From positions 35,264-99,263 of the forward strand of contig JANQES010000073.1 in the NCBI GenBank assembly GCA_028278205.1: 64,000 nucleotides of DNA, read 5' to 3'. Within the stretch, counting starts at the first letter, position 1. Every line of letters begins with the position of its first letter. Origin of the DNA: Rhodothermales bacterium (GTDB lineage: Bacteria; Bacteroidota; Rhodothermia; Rhodothermales; Bin80). The notes beneath the pieces were generated by a model that saw only the letters and a list, made by a program, of their open reading frames with translations, made no database searches and had not been told where the DNA came from. The position numbers and the translations under genes are program-made. Positions 35,378 through 44,449 of the stretch are shown one piece after another.

Positions 35378-37153
35378 TTAGTCTAACCAGATGAAGAAAA
35401 TCATAATTGTCGCGACGGTCATCACGAGCAGGCTCACGGGCAGACCTACTTTGAGGTAATCGCGCACGCGATAGCCGCCGGCAGCCATCACCATCAGGTT
35501 GGTCTGATAGCCGATGGGGGTCATGAAGCTGGCGGCGGCGGCCACGGCCACGATCATCGCAAAGGCCTTAGGCTCGACGCCGAGTTCGAGCGCCATGGCT
35601 AAAGCCACCGGAAGCATCAACACCGCCGCAGCTTTGTGCGTGATCAGTTCGGTGAGCACGTTGGTGATCATGTAGAGCACCACTACTGCAACGACCACGC
35701 CGAGGCCGGCCATCGACAACAAGAGTTGGGCCAGCACGTCGGCCAGGCCCGTCTGCACCACCGCTCGCCCCAGCCCCAGCGCCGCCGCAATCAACACCAG
35801 CACCTGCAAGTTGACGGCGCGGCGGGCCTGATTCGTGTTCAGACACCGCGTGGCAATCATCGCCAGCGCCGCCGCAAAGGCTGCCGTGACGAGCGGCAGC
35901 AGTTGAAACGCCACCAACACGATCATCGCAAGCAGGATCAGCAGCGCCACCGGCGCTTTACGCGGCTGCGGCCTCGACTGCACCTGCCGCCGGGGCGCGA
36001 CCAGGTAAAACTCGTCGCGGCTGGCGTTCCAACGCTGATCGTACCCGTCGCGCGCTTCGATCAGCAGTAGATCGCCGGCCTCAATGGGGATGCGCCCCAG
36101 CGGCCCCTCCACCCGTTCGCTGCTGCGCTGGATGGCCAGCACCACCCCCCCGTAGCGCTCGCGAAACTCAACCTCGCGCAACGACTTGCCCACCAGATTC
36201 GACGAACTCGACACCACGGCCTCGAACAAAGGCAGCGTCTGCAAACCGTCGGTCTCGACCGCCGAGACGTTGCGTTCGAGGCCGGGGCGCTGCAAAAGCT
36301 CTTCCAGCATCGCGGCGGTGCCGGTGAAGGTGAGCACGTCGCCCGGTTCGAGCACTTCGTCGGGCGAGGCCGGCATCAGGCGTTCGCGCCGCCGGACGTG
36401 GACCAGAAAGGCATCGCCCAGGGCGCGCAGACCGGCCTCTTCTACGGTATTTCCGGCCAGCGAAGCCCGCGCGCCCACCCGCACTTCGAACAGGCATTCT
36501 TGCAAGCCGTCTTCCAGAATCGGCGGTCCCAGCCCCCGGTCAGGCAGCAGCCGGTGCCCGGCCACGGCGAAGAAAAGCACCACCGCCAGCATGGCCGGCA
36601 ACCCGATCCACGTCAGATCGAACAACCCCATGGCCGGCTGCCCGGCTTCGACGAGCAGGCCGGAGACGATGATGTTGGTCGAGGTGCCGATGAGGGTCAT
36701 CATGCCCCCGACGATGGCCGCGTAGGAGAGCGGAATCAGAAGCTTGGAGGCAGGCAGCCCGGCGCGTTGCGCCCACTGCTGCACGCGCGGCGTGAGCATC
36801 GCCACGATGGGCGTATTGTTGAGAAAGGCCGAGAGACACGCCGTCGGCAGCATGAGCCGGGGCAACACCCACCGCAAGCGTTTCGACCGTCCGAACAAGG
36901 CCCGGTCGAGCGCGCTGAGCGCCTCGGTTTGTTGCACCCCGGCGGCCACCACAAACAAGGCGCCGACGGTCAACACGGCGGTGTTGGAAAACCCGGCGAA
37001 GGCGTCTTCGGGTGATATGACGCCCGCCAGCAGCAACACGCCGAGACCTCCCAGAAAGATCAGATCGGGCCGCGCCACATCGCGCAGCAACGCCCCGGCA
37101 ATCGCCACGATCACCGCGATGGTAAGCCAGGCTTGGAGGTCTAAACCCAACAT
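35378..37153 (-). CDS. SLC13/DASS-type permease with two RCK-C (TrkA-C) domains
   Basis: A 591-residue membrane protein. N-terminal helices with NNTPIVAMLTP and the substrate motif GTSTNIIVSG (about residues 155-164), a cytoplasmic insert with two TrkA-C-like domains (about residues 215-380), and C-terminal helices with MTPIGYQTNLMVMAAGGY, the second half-site. This is the layout of putative sulfate permeases of the ArsB/NhaD-DASS group. Because Sat-CysC follows, sulfate uptake is the likely role (inference). Confidence 0.88.
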   Translation of the reverse strand: MLGLDLQAWLTIAVIVAIAGALLRDVARPDLIFLGGLGVLLLAGVISPEDAFAGFSNTAVLTVGALFVVAAGVQQTEALSALDRALFGRSKRLRWVLPRLMLPTACLSAFLNNTPIVAMLTPRVQQWAQRAGLPASKLLIPLSYAAIVGGMMTLIGTSTNIIVSGLLVEAGQPAMGLFDLTWIGLPAMLAVVLFFAVAGHRLLPDRGLGPPILEDGLQECLFEVRVGARASLAGNTVEEAGLRALGDAFLVHVRRRERLMPASPDEVLEPGDVLTFTGTAAMLEELLQRPGLERNVSAVETDGLQTLPLFEAVVSSSSNLVGKSLREVEFRERYGGVVLAIQRSSERVEGPLGRIPIEAGDLLLIEARDGYDQRWNASRDEFYLVAPRRQVQSRPQPRKAPVALLILLAMIVLVAFQLLPLVTAAFAAALAMIATRCLNTNQARRAVNLQVLVLIAAALGLGRAVVQTGLADVLAQLLLSMAGLGVVVAVVVLYMITNVLTELITHKAAAVLMLPVALAMALELGVEPKAFAMIVAVAAAASFMTPIGYQTNLMVMAAGGYRVRDYLKVGLPVSLLVMTVATIMIFFIWLD

Positions 37154-37196
37154 AAGCTACCGTCGGCCTCCGGCTGATGTGCTGTGGAATCCAGAT

Positions 37197-37285
37197 TTCG
37201 TATTGCGTATTTACTTCGTCAGTCGCTTCGCTCGTGTCGTACTGCGTATTGACTGATAACAGCATCCCTACACAATACGCAGTAT
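37197..37285. repeat. Inverted array, TACGCAG family, with embedded 21-base word
   Basis: Words such as GTATTGCGTATT and GTACTGCGTATTG are on the left, and CAATACGCAGTATGCAT is on the right (37273-37289). The left arm is interrupted at 37217-37237 by a 21-base sequence identical to 2636-2656, although the surrounding word family differs. It lies between ugd and the permease gene. The same TACGCAG family recurs at 47073-47147. Confidence 0.75.
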
Positions 37286-37288
37286 GCA

Positions 37289-38662
37289 TCACGCCTTCCC
37301 ATCCGCTGAGGCTTGCGGCGTCAGGTGCGGGGCATGATGCGGCCTGCCGATGCTATAGTAATCGAAGCCGGCTTCGGCCATGCGCCGGGTGTTGTAGAGA
37401 TTACGCCCGTCAAAGATCAGCGGCTGCTTCAGAAGACGCTTGATCTTATTGAAATTGGGACGGCGGAATTCAGGCCATTCCGTACAAATGACCAGGGCGT
37501 CGGCGCCGTTGAGGGCCTGATACGCCCCCTCGGCATAGGTAATGGCCTCGCCCAGCACCTCGCGCGTCGTCTGCATCGCTTCCGGATCGAAGGCCGTCAC
37601 GGTGACGCCTTCGTCGAGCAGGCCGCGGATGACCAGATGTGCCGGCGCCTCACGCACGTCGTCGGTATTGGGTTTGAAGGCCAGCCCCCAGACAGCCACA
37701 TGCCGCCCGGCCAACGATCCGCCAAAATAGTCCCGTATCCGCTCGACGAGCACGACGCGCTGCCGGTCGTTGACATTCAGGACCGACCGCAGAATCCTGA
37801 AATCATAGTCATATTCGCCGGCGGTATGCGCCAGGGCCTGGACGTCCTTCGGAAAACAACTACCGCCAAAGCCGATGCCGGCATAGAGAAAATGCTTGCC
37901 GATGCGGCTGTCCGAGCCAATGCCGATGCGCACGGCGTCGATGTCGGCGCCGACGCGTTCGCAGAGGTTGGCCATCTCATTCATGAAGCTGATTTTCGTC
38001 GCCAGGAAGGCATTGGCCGCATATTTGGTCAACTCTGCTGAGCGTTCATCCATCACGTAGATCGGATTGCCCTGCCGCACGAAGGGCTCGTAGAGCACCT
38101 CCATCCGCTGCGCCGCCCGCTGGCTCGACGTGCCGATGACGATGCGTTCAGGCTTCATGAAATCGCCCACGGCGGCGCCTTCACGCAGAAATTCGGGATT
38201 CGAGACCACGTCGAAATCTTCGCCGGCTTTCAGGCCGACTTCTTCGAGGATGCCGCGCACCTTGTCGGCAGTGCCGACGGGCACGGTGCTTTTGGTAACG
38301 AGGATCTTGTAAGACGGCACCGGTGCCTGCTGCAGCAACGCGCCGATATCGCGCGCCGCGCCCAGAACGTACGACAGATCGGCCTGACCGTCTCCGCCGG
38401 GCGGCGTGGGCAAGGCCAGAAAGATGAGGTCGCTGGCCGTGACGGCTTCGGTCAGATCGGTCGTAAAATGAAGCCGGTCTTCGCGCAGGTTGCGATGCAG
38501 ATACACGTCGAGGTCGGGCTCATAGATCGGCAGTTCGCCGCGCTGAAGCTGTTGCACTTTGTCCACATCGATATCGACGCAAATAACGTCGTTGCCCATC
38601 TCAGAGAAGCACGTCCCTGAGACCAACCCCACGTAGCCTGTCCCAATAATGGCGATGTTCAT
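37289..38662 (-). CDS. ugd: UDP-glucose 6-dehydrogenase
   Basis: Oxidises UDP-glucose to UDP-glucuronate with two NAD+. Rossmann motif MNIAIIGTGYVGLVSG at the start, catalytic Cys in GFGGSCFPKDVQAL, and AFKPNTDDVREAPA near the C-terminal domain. Length 457. The ATG at 38662 begins directly at the Rossmann strand; 88 further upstream codons overlap the repeat region and are rejected. The C-terminal residues run into the TACGCAG repeat. Confidence 0.93.
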   Translation of the reverse strand: MNIAIIGTGYVGLVSGTCFSEMGNDVICVDIDVDKVQQLQRGELPIYEPDLDVYLHRNLREDRLHFTTDLTEAVTASDLIFLALPTPPGGDGQADLSYVLGAARDIGALLQQAPVPSYKILVTKSTVPVGTADKVRGILEEVGLKAGEDFDVVSNPEFLREGAAVGDFMKPERIVIGTSSQRAAQRMEVLYEPFVRQGNPIYVMDERSAELTKYAANAFLATKISFMNEMANLCERVGADIDAVRIGIGSDSRIGKHFLYAGIGFGGSCFPKDVQALAHTAGEYDYDFRILRSVLNVNDRQRVVLVERIRDYFGGSLAGRHVAVWGLAFKPNTDDVREAPAHLVIRGLLDEGVTVTAFDPEAMQTTREVLGEAITYAEGAYQALNGADALVICTEWPEFRRPNFNKIKRLLKQPLIFDGRNLYNTRRMAEAGFDYYSIGRPHHAPHLTPQASADGKA

Positions 38663-39013
38663 GCCGGCGGTAATCGCGTTGCTTTGAAGGTTTAGGAAAC
38701 GTGAAGGATGATTGATATTTATTTCGATAACGGCATCCCCGAAAAATCCCCCTTCGAAGGGGGTGCCCCGACGAAGGAGGGCGGGGGATGTTCGCGCGGC
38801 TTGCTGAAAACCTCTTGTCAGGCCGCGCCAACATTCCCCTGCGCCCGGCTGCACATGTGTTTGCCGAACGCTGTCCCCCTTCGAAGGGGGAATCGCGTGG
38901 TGGCGCTTACCGAAACGACTAATCAAACATCATTCACGTCACAGAACCCGCTATTCTACAAACGAGCGGCTGATTAGATTTGCAGATTCTTGTTCAATTT
39001 TATCGAAGCAGGT
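38663..39013. other. Intergenic region between ugd and gmd
   Basis: This 351-base gap has no gene. It is dominated by the palindrome-bearing inverted repeat at 38745-38893. The remainder near 38894-39013 shows no recognisable promoter or terminator. Confidence 0.5.
38745..38893. repeat. Inverted repeat with two CCCCCTTCGAAGGGGG palindromes
   Basis: The 16-base perfect palindrome CCCCCTTCGAAGGGGG occurs at 38748-38763 and again at 38875-38890. Between them are inverted segments (GGCGGGGGATGTTCGCGCGGC near 38780-38800 in part, against GGCCGCGCCAACATTCCCC near 38821-38839). Another composite self-complementary gap element. Confidence 0.75.
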
Positions 39014-40087
39014 TCAGGGCTCGCGCTCGGCGGCGAGGAGGAGTTCTTGGCGGGCTGCTTGCAGATCGGCGGCAGCCATCTCTTCGACCATCGCATCGAA
39101 CGTGTAGCGCGGCTGCCAGCCCAGCGTCTCGTGGGCTTTGCGGGCATCGCCCAGGAGCAGGTCTACCTCGGTCGGGCGGAAATAGCGGGGATCTACGGCA
39201 ACGAGCACGTCGCCGGTTTCGGCGGAGAGGCCTTGTTCCTCGGCGCCCGTCCCCTGCCACACCAGATCGATGCCCACGGCGGCGAAGGCTTTCTCACAAA
39301 AAGCGCGCACCGTATGCGTCTGGCCGGTTGCCAGCACGTAGTCGTCCGGCTCGTCCTGTTGCAGCATCAGCCACATGCCCTCGACGAAGTCGCGGGCGTG
39401 GCCCCAATCGCGCCGGGCGTCGAGGTTGCCCAGGTAGAGCCGGTCTTGCAGGCCCAGCTTGATGCGCGCTGCCGCCCGCGTAATCTTCCGCGTGACGAAG
39501 GTCTCGCCTCGGAGCTTCGACTCGTGGTTGAACAGGATGCCGTTGCAGGCGAAGAGGCCGTAGGCTTCCCGATAGTTGACCGTAATCCAGTAGGCATAGA
39601 GCTTGGCGACGCCGTAGGGGCTGCGGGGATAAAACGGCGTATTCTCGTTTTGCGGGGTCTCTCTGACCTTGCCGAAGAGTTCGCTGGTCGAAGCCTGGTA
39701 GAAGCGCACCTGATCGGTCAGGCCGAGGATGCGTATCGCTTCGAGCAACCGCAACGTCCCGACGGCATCGGCATTGGCGGTGTATTCGGGGGTATCAAAG
39801 CTGACCTGCACGTGGCTCTGGGCGCCGAGGTTATAGATCTCATCGGGCTGCACCTCTTGCACGATGCGGATGAGGTTGGTGGCATCGGTGAGATCGCCAT
39901 AGTGCAACACAAACCGGACGTCCTGATCGTGCGGATCCTGGTAGAGATGGTCGATGCGCTGGGTGTTGAAGAGGCTGCTTCGCCGCTTGACGCCGTGGAC
40001 GACGTAGCCTTCCTCCAGCAAAAACTCAGCGAGGTACGCGCCGTCCTGCCCGGTGATGCCGGTGATCAGCGCTTTGCGTCTGGGCAT
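39014..40087 (-). CDS. gmd: GDP-mannose 4,6-dehydratase
   Basis: Converts GDP-D-mannose to GDP-4-keto-6-deoxy-mannose. [20 protein letters not shown] and VHGVKRRSS are signature motifs; the active-site pattern includes STSELFG and the YxxxK pair in [12 protein letters not shown]. Length 357 is typical. With fcl just upstream in the same transcript and manC at 61116, it completes the GDP-fucose route. Confidence 0.95.
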   Translation of the reverse strand: MPRRKALITGITGQDGAYLAEFLLEEGYVVHGVKRRSSLFNTQRIDHLYQDPHDQDVRFVLHYGDLTDATNLIRIVQEVQPDEIYNLGAQSHVQVSFDTPEYTANADAVGTLRLLEAIRILGLTDQVRFYQASTSELFGKVRETPQNENTPFYPRSPYGVAKLYAYWITVNYREAYGLFACNGILFNHESKLRGETFVTRKITRAAARIKLGLQDRLYLGNLDARRDWGHARDFVEGMWLMLQQDEPDDYVLATGQTHTVRAFCEKAFAAVGIDLVWQGTGAEEQGLSAETGDVLVAVDPRYFRPTEVDLLLGDARKAHETLGWQPRYTFDAMVEEMAAADLQAARQELLLAAEREP

Positions 40088-40089
40088 TC

Positions 40090-40179
40090 GTTTTGGTGTT
40101 TTAGTGTTATGGTGTTTGAGTGTTTAAGTGTTTGATGTAAAAGAACTAAAACACTATAACACTCAAACACCATAACACC
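40090..40179. repeat. Inverted octamer array, AAAACACT family
   Basis: Left arm 40090-40130 has GTGTTTTAGTGTTATGGTG-type words; right arm 40145-40179 has their inverse (ACTAAAACACTATAACAC-type). At least 21 positions pair perfectly. It fills most of the gap between fcl and gmd. The same word family occurs at 2612-2882. Confidence 0.85.
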
Positions 40180-40185
40180 CTTCCG

Positions 40186-41160
40186 CTAGGCCGCCACATA
40201 GTGTTCGAGGAACCAGGCGTAGGTTTTGCGCAGGCCTTCTTCGAGCGATGTCTGCGCCTGCCAGCCGAGAGCTTTCATCCGCGAGACGTCGAGCAGTTTG
40301 CGCGGCGTGCCGTCGGGTTTAGCGTGGTCATGCTCGATAGCGCAGCGGCTGCCGACGGTCTCCTGAATCAACGCCGCCAGGGTGTTGATGGCCACGTCTT
40401 CGCCCGTGCCCACGTTGAGCAGGCCGTCGGGAGCGTGGCTGTAAAGGGCGTCTTCGGGCTGTTCGAGCACGAAGAGGCAGGCATCGGCGAGGTCTTCGCT
40501 GTAGAGAAACTCGCGGCGCGGCGTGCCCGTGCCCCATAGCACAACGGGCGCATCGGGCAAGCCGCCGGTGCCTCTGGCTTCGTGAAACTTACGCAGGAGC
40601 GCCGGCAAGACATGGCTGGTGGCCAGATCGAAATTGTCGCCGGGGCCGTAGAGGTTGGTGGGCATCAGCGAGACGAAGTCGCAGCCATGCTGGAGGCGAT
40701 AGGCCTGGCACAGCTTGACCCCGGCAATCTTGGCGACGGCATACCACTCATTGGTCGGTTCGAGCGGGCCGGTGAGCAGATAATCTTCGCGCAGCGGCTG
40801 CGGGGCGTGTTTGGGATAAATGCACGAACTGCCCAGAAAAACCAGCCGCTGCACCCCCGTCTGGTGTGCCGCCCGGATCACGTTGGTCTCGATGACGAGG
40901 TTGTCGCCGATGAAGTCTGCCGGGAAGGTGGCATTAGCGAGGATGCCACCGACGCGCGCCGCCGCCAGCACGACGAAATCGGGCCGGTGCGCCTCGAAGA
41001 ACGCCTCGACGGCGGCCTGATCGCGGAGGTCGAGGTCATGGCGGGTGCGTAGCAGGAGGTTGTCGTAGCCGGCCTGGCGCAGCCGGCGCACGACGGCGCT
41101 GCCTACCAGGCCGCGATGCCCCGCCACGTAAATCGAGGCTTGCCTCGAAGAGAGGTGCAT
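40186..41160 (-). CDS. fcl: GDP-L-fucose synthase
   Basis: NADPH-dependent 3,5-epimerase/4-reductase that makes GDP-L-fucose from the gmd product. Rossmann motif YVAGHRGLVGSAVVRRL at residues 11-27, GSSCIYPKHAPQPLREDYLL, and catalytic YAVAK are all present. Length 324 is normal. Also called wcaG. Confidence 0.95.
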   Translation of the reverse strand: MHLSSRQASIYVAGHRGLVGSAVVRRLRQAGYDNLLLRTRHDLDLRDQAAVEAFFEAHRPDFVVLAAARVGGILANATFPADFIGDNLVIETNVIRAAHQTGVQRLVFLGSSCIYPKHAPQPLREDYLLTGPLEPTNEWYAVAKIAGVKLCQAYRLQHGCDFVSLMPTNLYGPGDNFDLATSHVLPALLRKFHEARGTGGLPDAPVVLWGTGTPRREFLYSEDLADACLFVLEQPEDALYSHAPDGLLNVGTGEDVAINTLAALIQETVGSRCAIEHDHAKPDGTPRKLLDVSRMKALGWQAQTSLEEGLRKTYAWFLEHYVAA

Positions 41161-41181
41161 GCTGCTACCGGTTCACGGCGA

Positions 41182-41673
41182 TTAATCGAAGAAGACCTGA
41201 TCAAAAACCAACACAGAGGTGGCTAAGGCCGTAACAACCGAGAGAGCGTCGCGCCATCCAAAGCGCTGTCTGACCTTCGCCTCCGTGAAGATCATGTCTC
41301 CCTGAATGAGCACCGGGTCGCTGTTGAGGACCCGCAGTTCATTCTCCATCCGGGTCTCCGTGAAGAGTTGATACGCGCCGCCTGCTTGCAGTCTAAACAG
41401 CCGTACGGTAAAGGTGCTGGTTGTGCTGCGCGGCTGCGCGGGCGCTTGCGGGCCGCCGGCCAGAGACAACACCGTGCTCAGGTTCAACCCTTCCCGCACC
41501 TCATAGAAACCAGGGTTCGTCACAGCCCCCCACACCTTGATTTCCATCGTGACGTCAACCCCATCGGCGAAGCGATAGTAGGCTCCGCCGCGAAGCGCTT
41601 CAATCGACTGGGCCTCGGCGGCGCCACTTGCAAAACCAGCGATGACAAAGCCAATCAACAAACAACGTTTCAT
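41182..41673 (-). CDS. SLBB-domain export-associated protein
   Basis: A small protein of 163 residues. Signal peptide MKRCLLIGFVIAGFASGAAEA (in part), a single SLBB ligand-binding domain (about residues 45-125; IKVWGAVTNPGFYEVREG) and a hydrophobic C-terminal segment (WRDALSVVTALATSVLVF). It lacks the Poly_export (Wza) domain, so it cannot itself be the outer-membrane pore. It probably assists the Wzc-like protein encoded just upstream. ATG at 41673 chosen for the signal peptide. Confidence 0.82.
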   Translation of the reverse strand: MKRCLLIGFVIAGFASGAAEAQSIEALRGGAYYRFADGVDVTMEIKVWGAVTNPGFYEVREGLNLSTVLSLAGGPQAPAQPRSTTSTFTVRLFRLQAGGAYQLFTETRMENELRVLNSDPVLIQGDMIFTEAKVRQRFGWRDALSVVTALATSVLVFDQVFFD

Positions 41674-41738
41674 AGAAGACCGGGCCGGAGCCCTCTTGGT
41701 GGAAATACGGACGAAAAGCGACGATGGACGGCGGCAAA

Positions 41739-44180
41739 TCATACCTTGCGCGTGGCGCGCGGACGCGAAGCGGTGGGGCTTTGTCCATAATAATAATTGC
41801 CGTAGCCATACTCGTAGGCATAGCCATAGCTATACTTGTAGCCGCCATAGGCCGCCTTGGCATCGAAGCGGTTGAGCAACGTATCGATGACGCCGGCCCC
41901 GACACCGTTCAACGCCTCGACGCACCGATCAACGGCCTGCCAGTTCGTCTGGCCGGCAGAACAAATCACGAGCGAGACGTCGCACTGTGTCGCCAGGATG
42001 AGGGCATCGGCCACCAGGAGGGTCGGGGGCGTATCGATGATCACCACGTCGAAGTCCTGGGCACAGCGTTCGAGAAAAGTTTTCATCTTGCGCGAGCCAA
42101 GCACCTCGGCGGGGTTGGGCACATCGCGCCCGGCAGGGATGACGTAGAGGTAGCTGTCGAGCGTGGTAGCAAACTGCTCGATGTTGTCCGGCATCAGGTC
42201 GAAGAGCAAATCGACGAGGCCCGGCTCGCGCGAGAGCCCCATCATGCGATGCCCCTGAGGCCGCCGCAGGTCGGCGTCGATGTAGAGGGTACGCCGCCCG
42301 GCCTGGGCAATCGTGATGGCAAGGTTGAGCGCCGTGACGGTCTTGCCTTCGCCCGGGCCGGGGCTGGTGACCATGATCGTGCGAACCTCGCCGTCGGGGT
42401 GGCTAAACTGGATGTTGGTCCGTACGCGCCGGTAGCCTTCGGCGATGGGCGAGAGCGGGTTGAGCAGCGAGATCATCCGCGTGCTGTATTCGTGGTTGTC
42501 CACGACGACGCGATCCTGCCCCCGGAAGTCTGTCTTGATCATGCGTTCCATGTCTGGCACGATGCCGACGACGCTATGACCGCGTTTGCGCAAATCTTCG
42601 GGCTTGCGCACCTTGTTGTCGATGGCATTGCGAATGAACGCCAGCCCAATACCGAAGATCAGGCCGCCCAGGGCCGCCAGCAACAGGTTGATCCGCACGC
42701 GCGGGCGCACTGGCTCCTCCGGCACAATCGCCTCGTCGATGACTTCGACGTAGCCCAACTCCGACTGCTCGGCGATCTGGGCTTCCTGAAGTTTTTCGAC
42801 CAGAGCGATGTAGAGGTTCTCGGTGGTCTCGCGGTTGCGTTGCAGGCCCTTGAGGATGATGTCTTTGCGCGGAATGTCGCCGAGTTGCCACTCGGCAGCC
42901 CGGATTTGCTTTTCGATGAGATCGGCCTGCACCGTAGCCGCGCCGGCCGCGATCTCCTTGTCCATGAGTTGCTTGCGCAGCACGTTGAGCATCGTCAGCC
43001 CGCTTTCGCCCGAAGTGCCCAGGCTGCCCGCTCTGGAGTTTATCAGGTTCTGCGTCGATTCCGTTAATCGTTTCTCAAGGGCTTTCTTCTCATTGAGCGC
43101 GTTCATCAGATCGGGGTCCCCGGTGGGGTCATCGCGCAGGCGCGGCGCGCGGGCATATTTCCGCTCGATCTGGATTTCGAGCTCGCCGATGGCCGAGGTC
43201 AACTGCTCGACCATCGCATTATCCCCCGACGAGATCTGATCGGCCAGCCCCGGCTTGATGGCATCGATCTCGACTTCGAGGGCGCGGATCTCGGCCTGCG
43301 CCGACCCGCGTTGGAGTTGCGCCTGATAGAGTTGCCGCTGCAACAGGTTGATCTGTTCGAGCAACTGCACGGCCTCTTCGTCGGGCGCTACCAGGCGTTC
43401 TTCGTTGAAGAACCGCGTCAGGTCGGCTTCGGTCTCCCGGAGTTGGGTGTTAAACTGTTCGGTGATACCGCGAAGGAAGTCTTTCGAGGCCGTCATGCGC
43501 GCGCGGCTGGAGGTGCGGTTATACTCAACGTACTCCATAGCCCAGAGTGTCGAGATGAGCGAGGCTTCTTCCGGAACGGTGCTCGTGGCGATGATCTCGA
43601 TGACGTCGACGCCGCGCGAGACGGGCTGCACGTGAATGTCCTCTTGCAGTTCCTGCGCCACCTCCAGGGTATAGGCCTCCGACCCCACGCGCCCATCGCC
43701 GAGCATACTCAACGTCTGATCCGTGCCCGGCACCTTTTCGATGTCGATCAACTGCTCGGCCACACGCGTGGCAATCTTGCGCGACTTGACGATCTCGATC
43801 TCGTTCATCACGTTACGCCGGGTCAACTGGTTGAGCCCGAGCAGATCGCTGAGTTGATCGTTGGACTGTTGGGTCTGGACGTAGACCGTGCTCATGGCCT
43901 CGTACTCGGGGTCCATCTGCAAGGTGTAGAGCGCCACGGCTGCCAGCACCACCACGAAACAGGCCAGGATAATCCACTTGTTTTTAAACAATACCTCCAG
44001 AATCTCGTGGAACGAGATCTCGTCGCTCTCGGCATCGCTCTGCGACGGGTAAAAGTGTCGCCCCGTCCCATTTTGTTGAGCGCCGTTGGAGAGCGCGTCT
44101 GGAAAAGCCCTTTTGTCAGCCATGGAGGTTGGGATTTGCTTCTCGGAAAGACTGCCCAGAATCTCAGGTCGTATCGACAT
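41739..44180 (-). CDS. Wzc-like polysaccharide co-polymerase / tyrosine autokinase
   Basis: An 813-residue inner-membrane protein that controls chain length and export. Wzz domain with helix at 69-86, long coiled-coil region (about residues 240-475), GNVR-type loop and second helix near 497-517, then a BY-kinase domain with P-loop PGPGEGKT (607-614) and Walker A' LYIDADLRRP (632-641). The C-terminal tail holds 11 tyrosines in a 22-residue Gly-Tyr stretch, the autophosphorylation cluster. An ATG at 44123 (MADKRAF) is an alternative start. First gene of the fcl-gmd-ugd transcript. Confidence 0.95.
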   Translation of the reverse strand: MSIRPEILGSLSEKQIPTSMADKRAFPDALSNGAQQNGTGRHFYPSQSDAESDEISFHEILEVLFKNKWIILACFVVVLAAVALYTLQMDPEYEAMSTVYVQTQQSNDQLSDLLGLNQLTRRNVMNEIEIVKSRKIATRVAEQLIDIEKVPGTDQTLSMLGDGRVGSEAYTLEVAQELQEDIHVQPVSRGVDVIEIIATSTVPEEASLISTLWAMEYVEYNRTSSRARMTASKDFLRGITEQFNTQLRETEADLTRFFNEERLVAPDEEAVQLLEQINLLQRQLYQAQLQRGSAQAEIRALEVEIDAIKPGLADQISSGDNAMVEQLTSAIGELEIQIERKYARAPRLRDDPTGDPDLMNALNEKKALEKRLTESTQNLINSRAGSLGTSGESGLTMLNVLRKQLMDKEIAAGAATVQADLIEKQIRAAEWQLGDIPRKDIILKGLQRNRETTENLYIALVEKLQEAQIAEQSELGYVEVIDEAIVPEEPVRPRVRINLLLAALGGLIFGIGLAFIRNAIDNKVRKPEDLRKRGHSVVGIVPDMERMIKTDFRGQDRVVVDNHEYSTRMISLLNPLSPIAEGYRRVRTNIQFSHPDGEVRTIMVTSPGPGEGKTVTALNLAITIAQAGRRTLYIDADLRRPQGHRMMGLSREPGLVDLLFDLMPDNIEQFATTLDSYLYVIPAGRDVPNPAEVLGSRKMKTFLERCAQDFDVVIIDTPPTLLVADALILATQCDVSLVICSAGQTNWQAVDRCVEALNGVGAGVIDTLLNRFDAKAAYGGYKYSYGYAYEYGYGNYYYGQSPTASRPRATRKV

Positions 44181-44321
44181 TCAGCGTGAAGGAAATGAAT
44201 GTCAAGACGACCCGGCCTTTACTTGCCCTCAACAAGCAATGCACAGCGGTCTGGTCGTTACACGAAAAAGAGGGCGCCGGGGTCCGGTTCTTACGGAACG
44301 AAACGTTGTAGGCATCCGGCT

Positions 44322-44350
44322 TTGATGAAGCGCCTTGAGCATTGTAATAT
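44322..44350 (+). promoter_or_regulatory. Possible sigma70-type promoter for the plus-strand block
   Basis: TTGATG (44322-44327), exactly 17 bases, then TAATAT (44345-44350). It lies about 100 bases upstream of the GTG start at 44450, in the gap between the divergent Wzc and aminotransferase genes. An A/T-rich stretch at 44397-44420 follows. Found by eye; a Bacteroidota-type -7 box was not seen. Confidence 0.4.
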
Positions 44351-44449
44351 AGAAGTCCGGTGCGCGATATGCATCACCGCGTGAGGGTAGCCGCTAAAAA
44401 TAATCAAAAAAAGCTTTTATTTCCGTGAGGGGCCGTATCTTGAGGCCGC

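Noticed and set aside
38663..38926. 88-residue N-terminal extension of Ugd
   Set aside because: It reads through the palindromic repeat; the Rossmann fold begins at ATG 38662.
41724..43067. Plus-strand frame of 447 residues
   Set aside because: Antisense to the Wzc-like gene; composition typical of a shadow.
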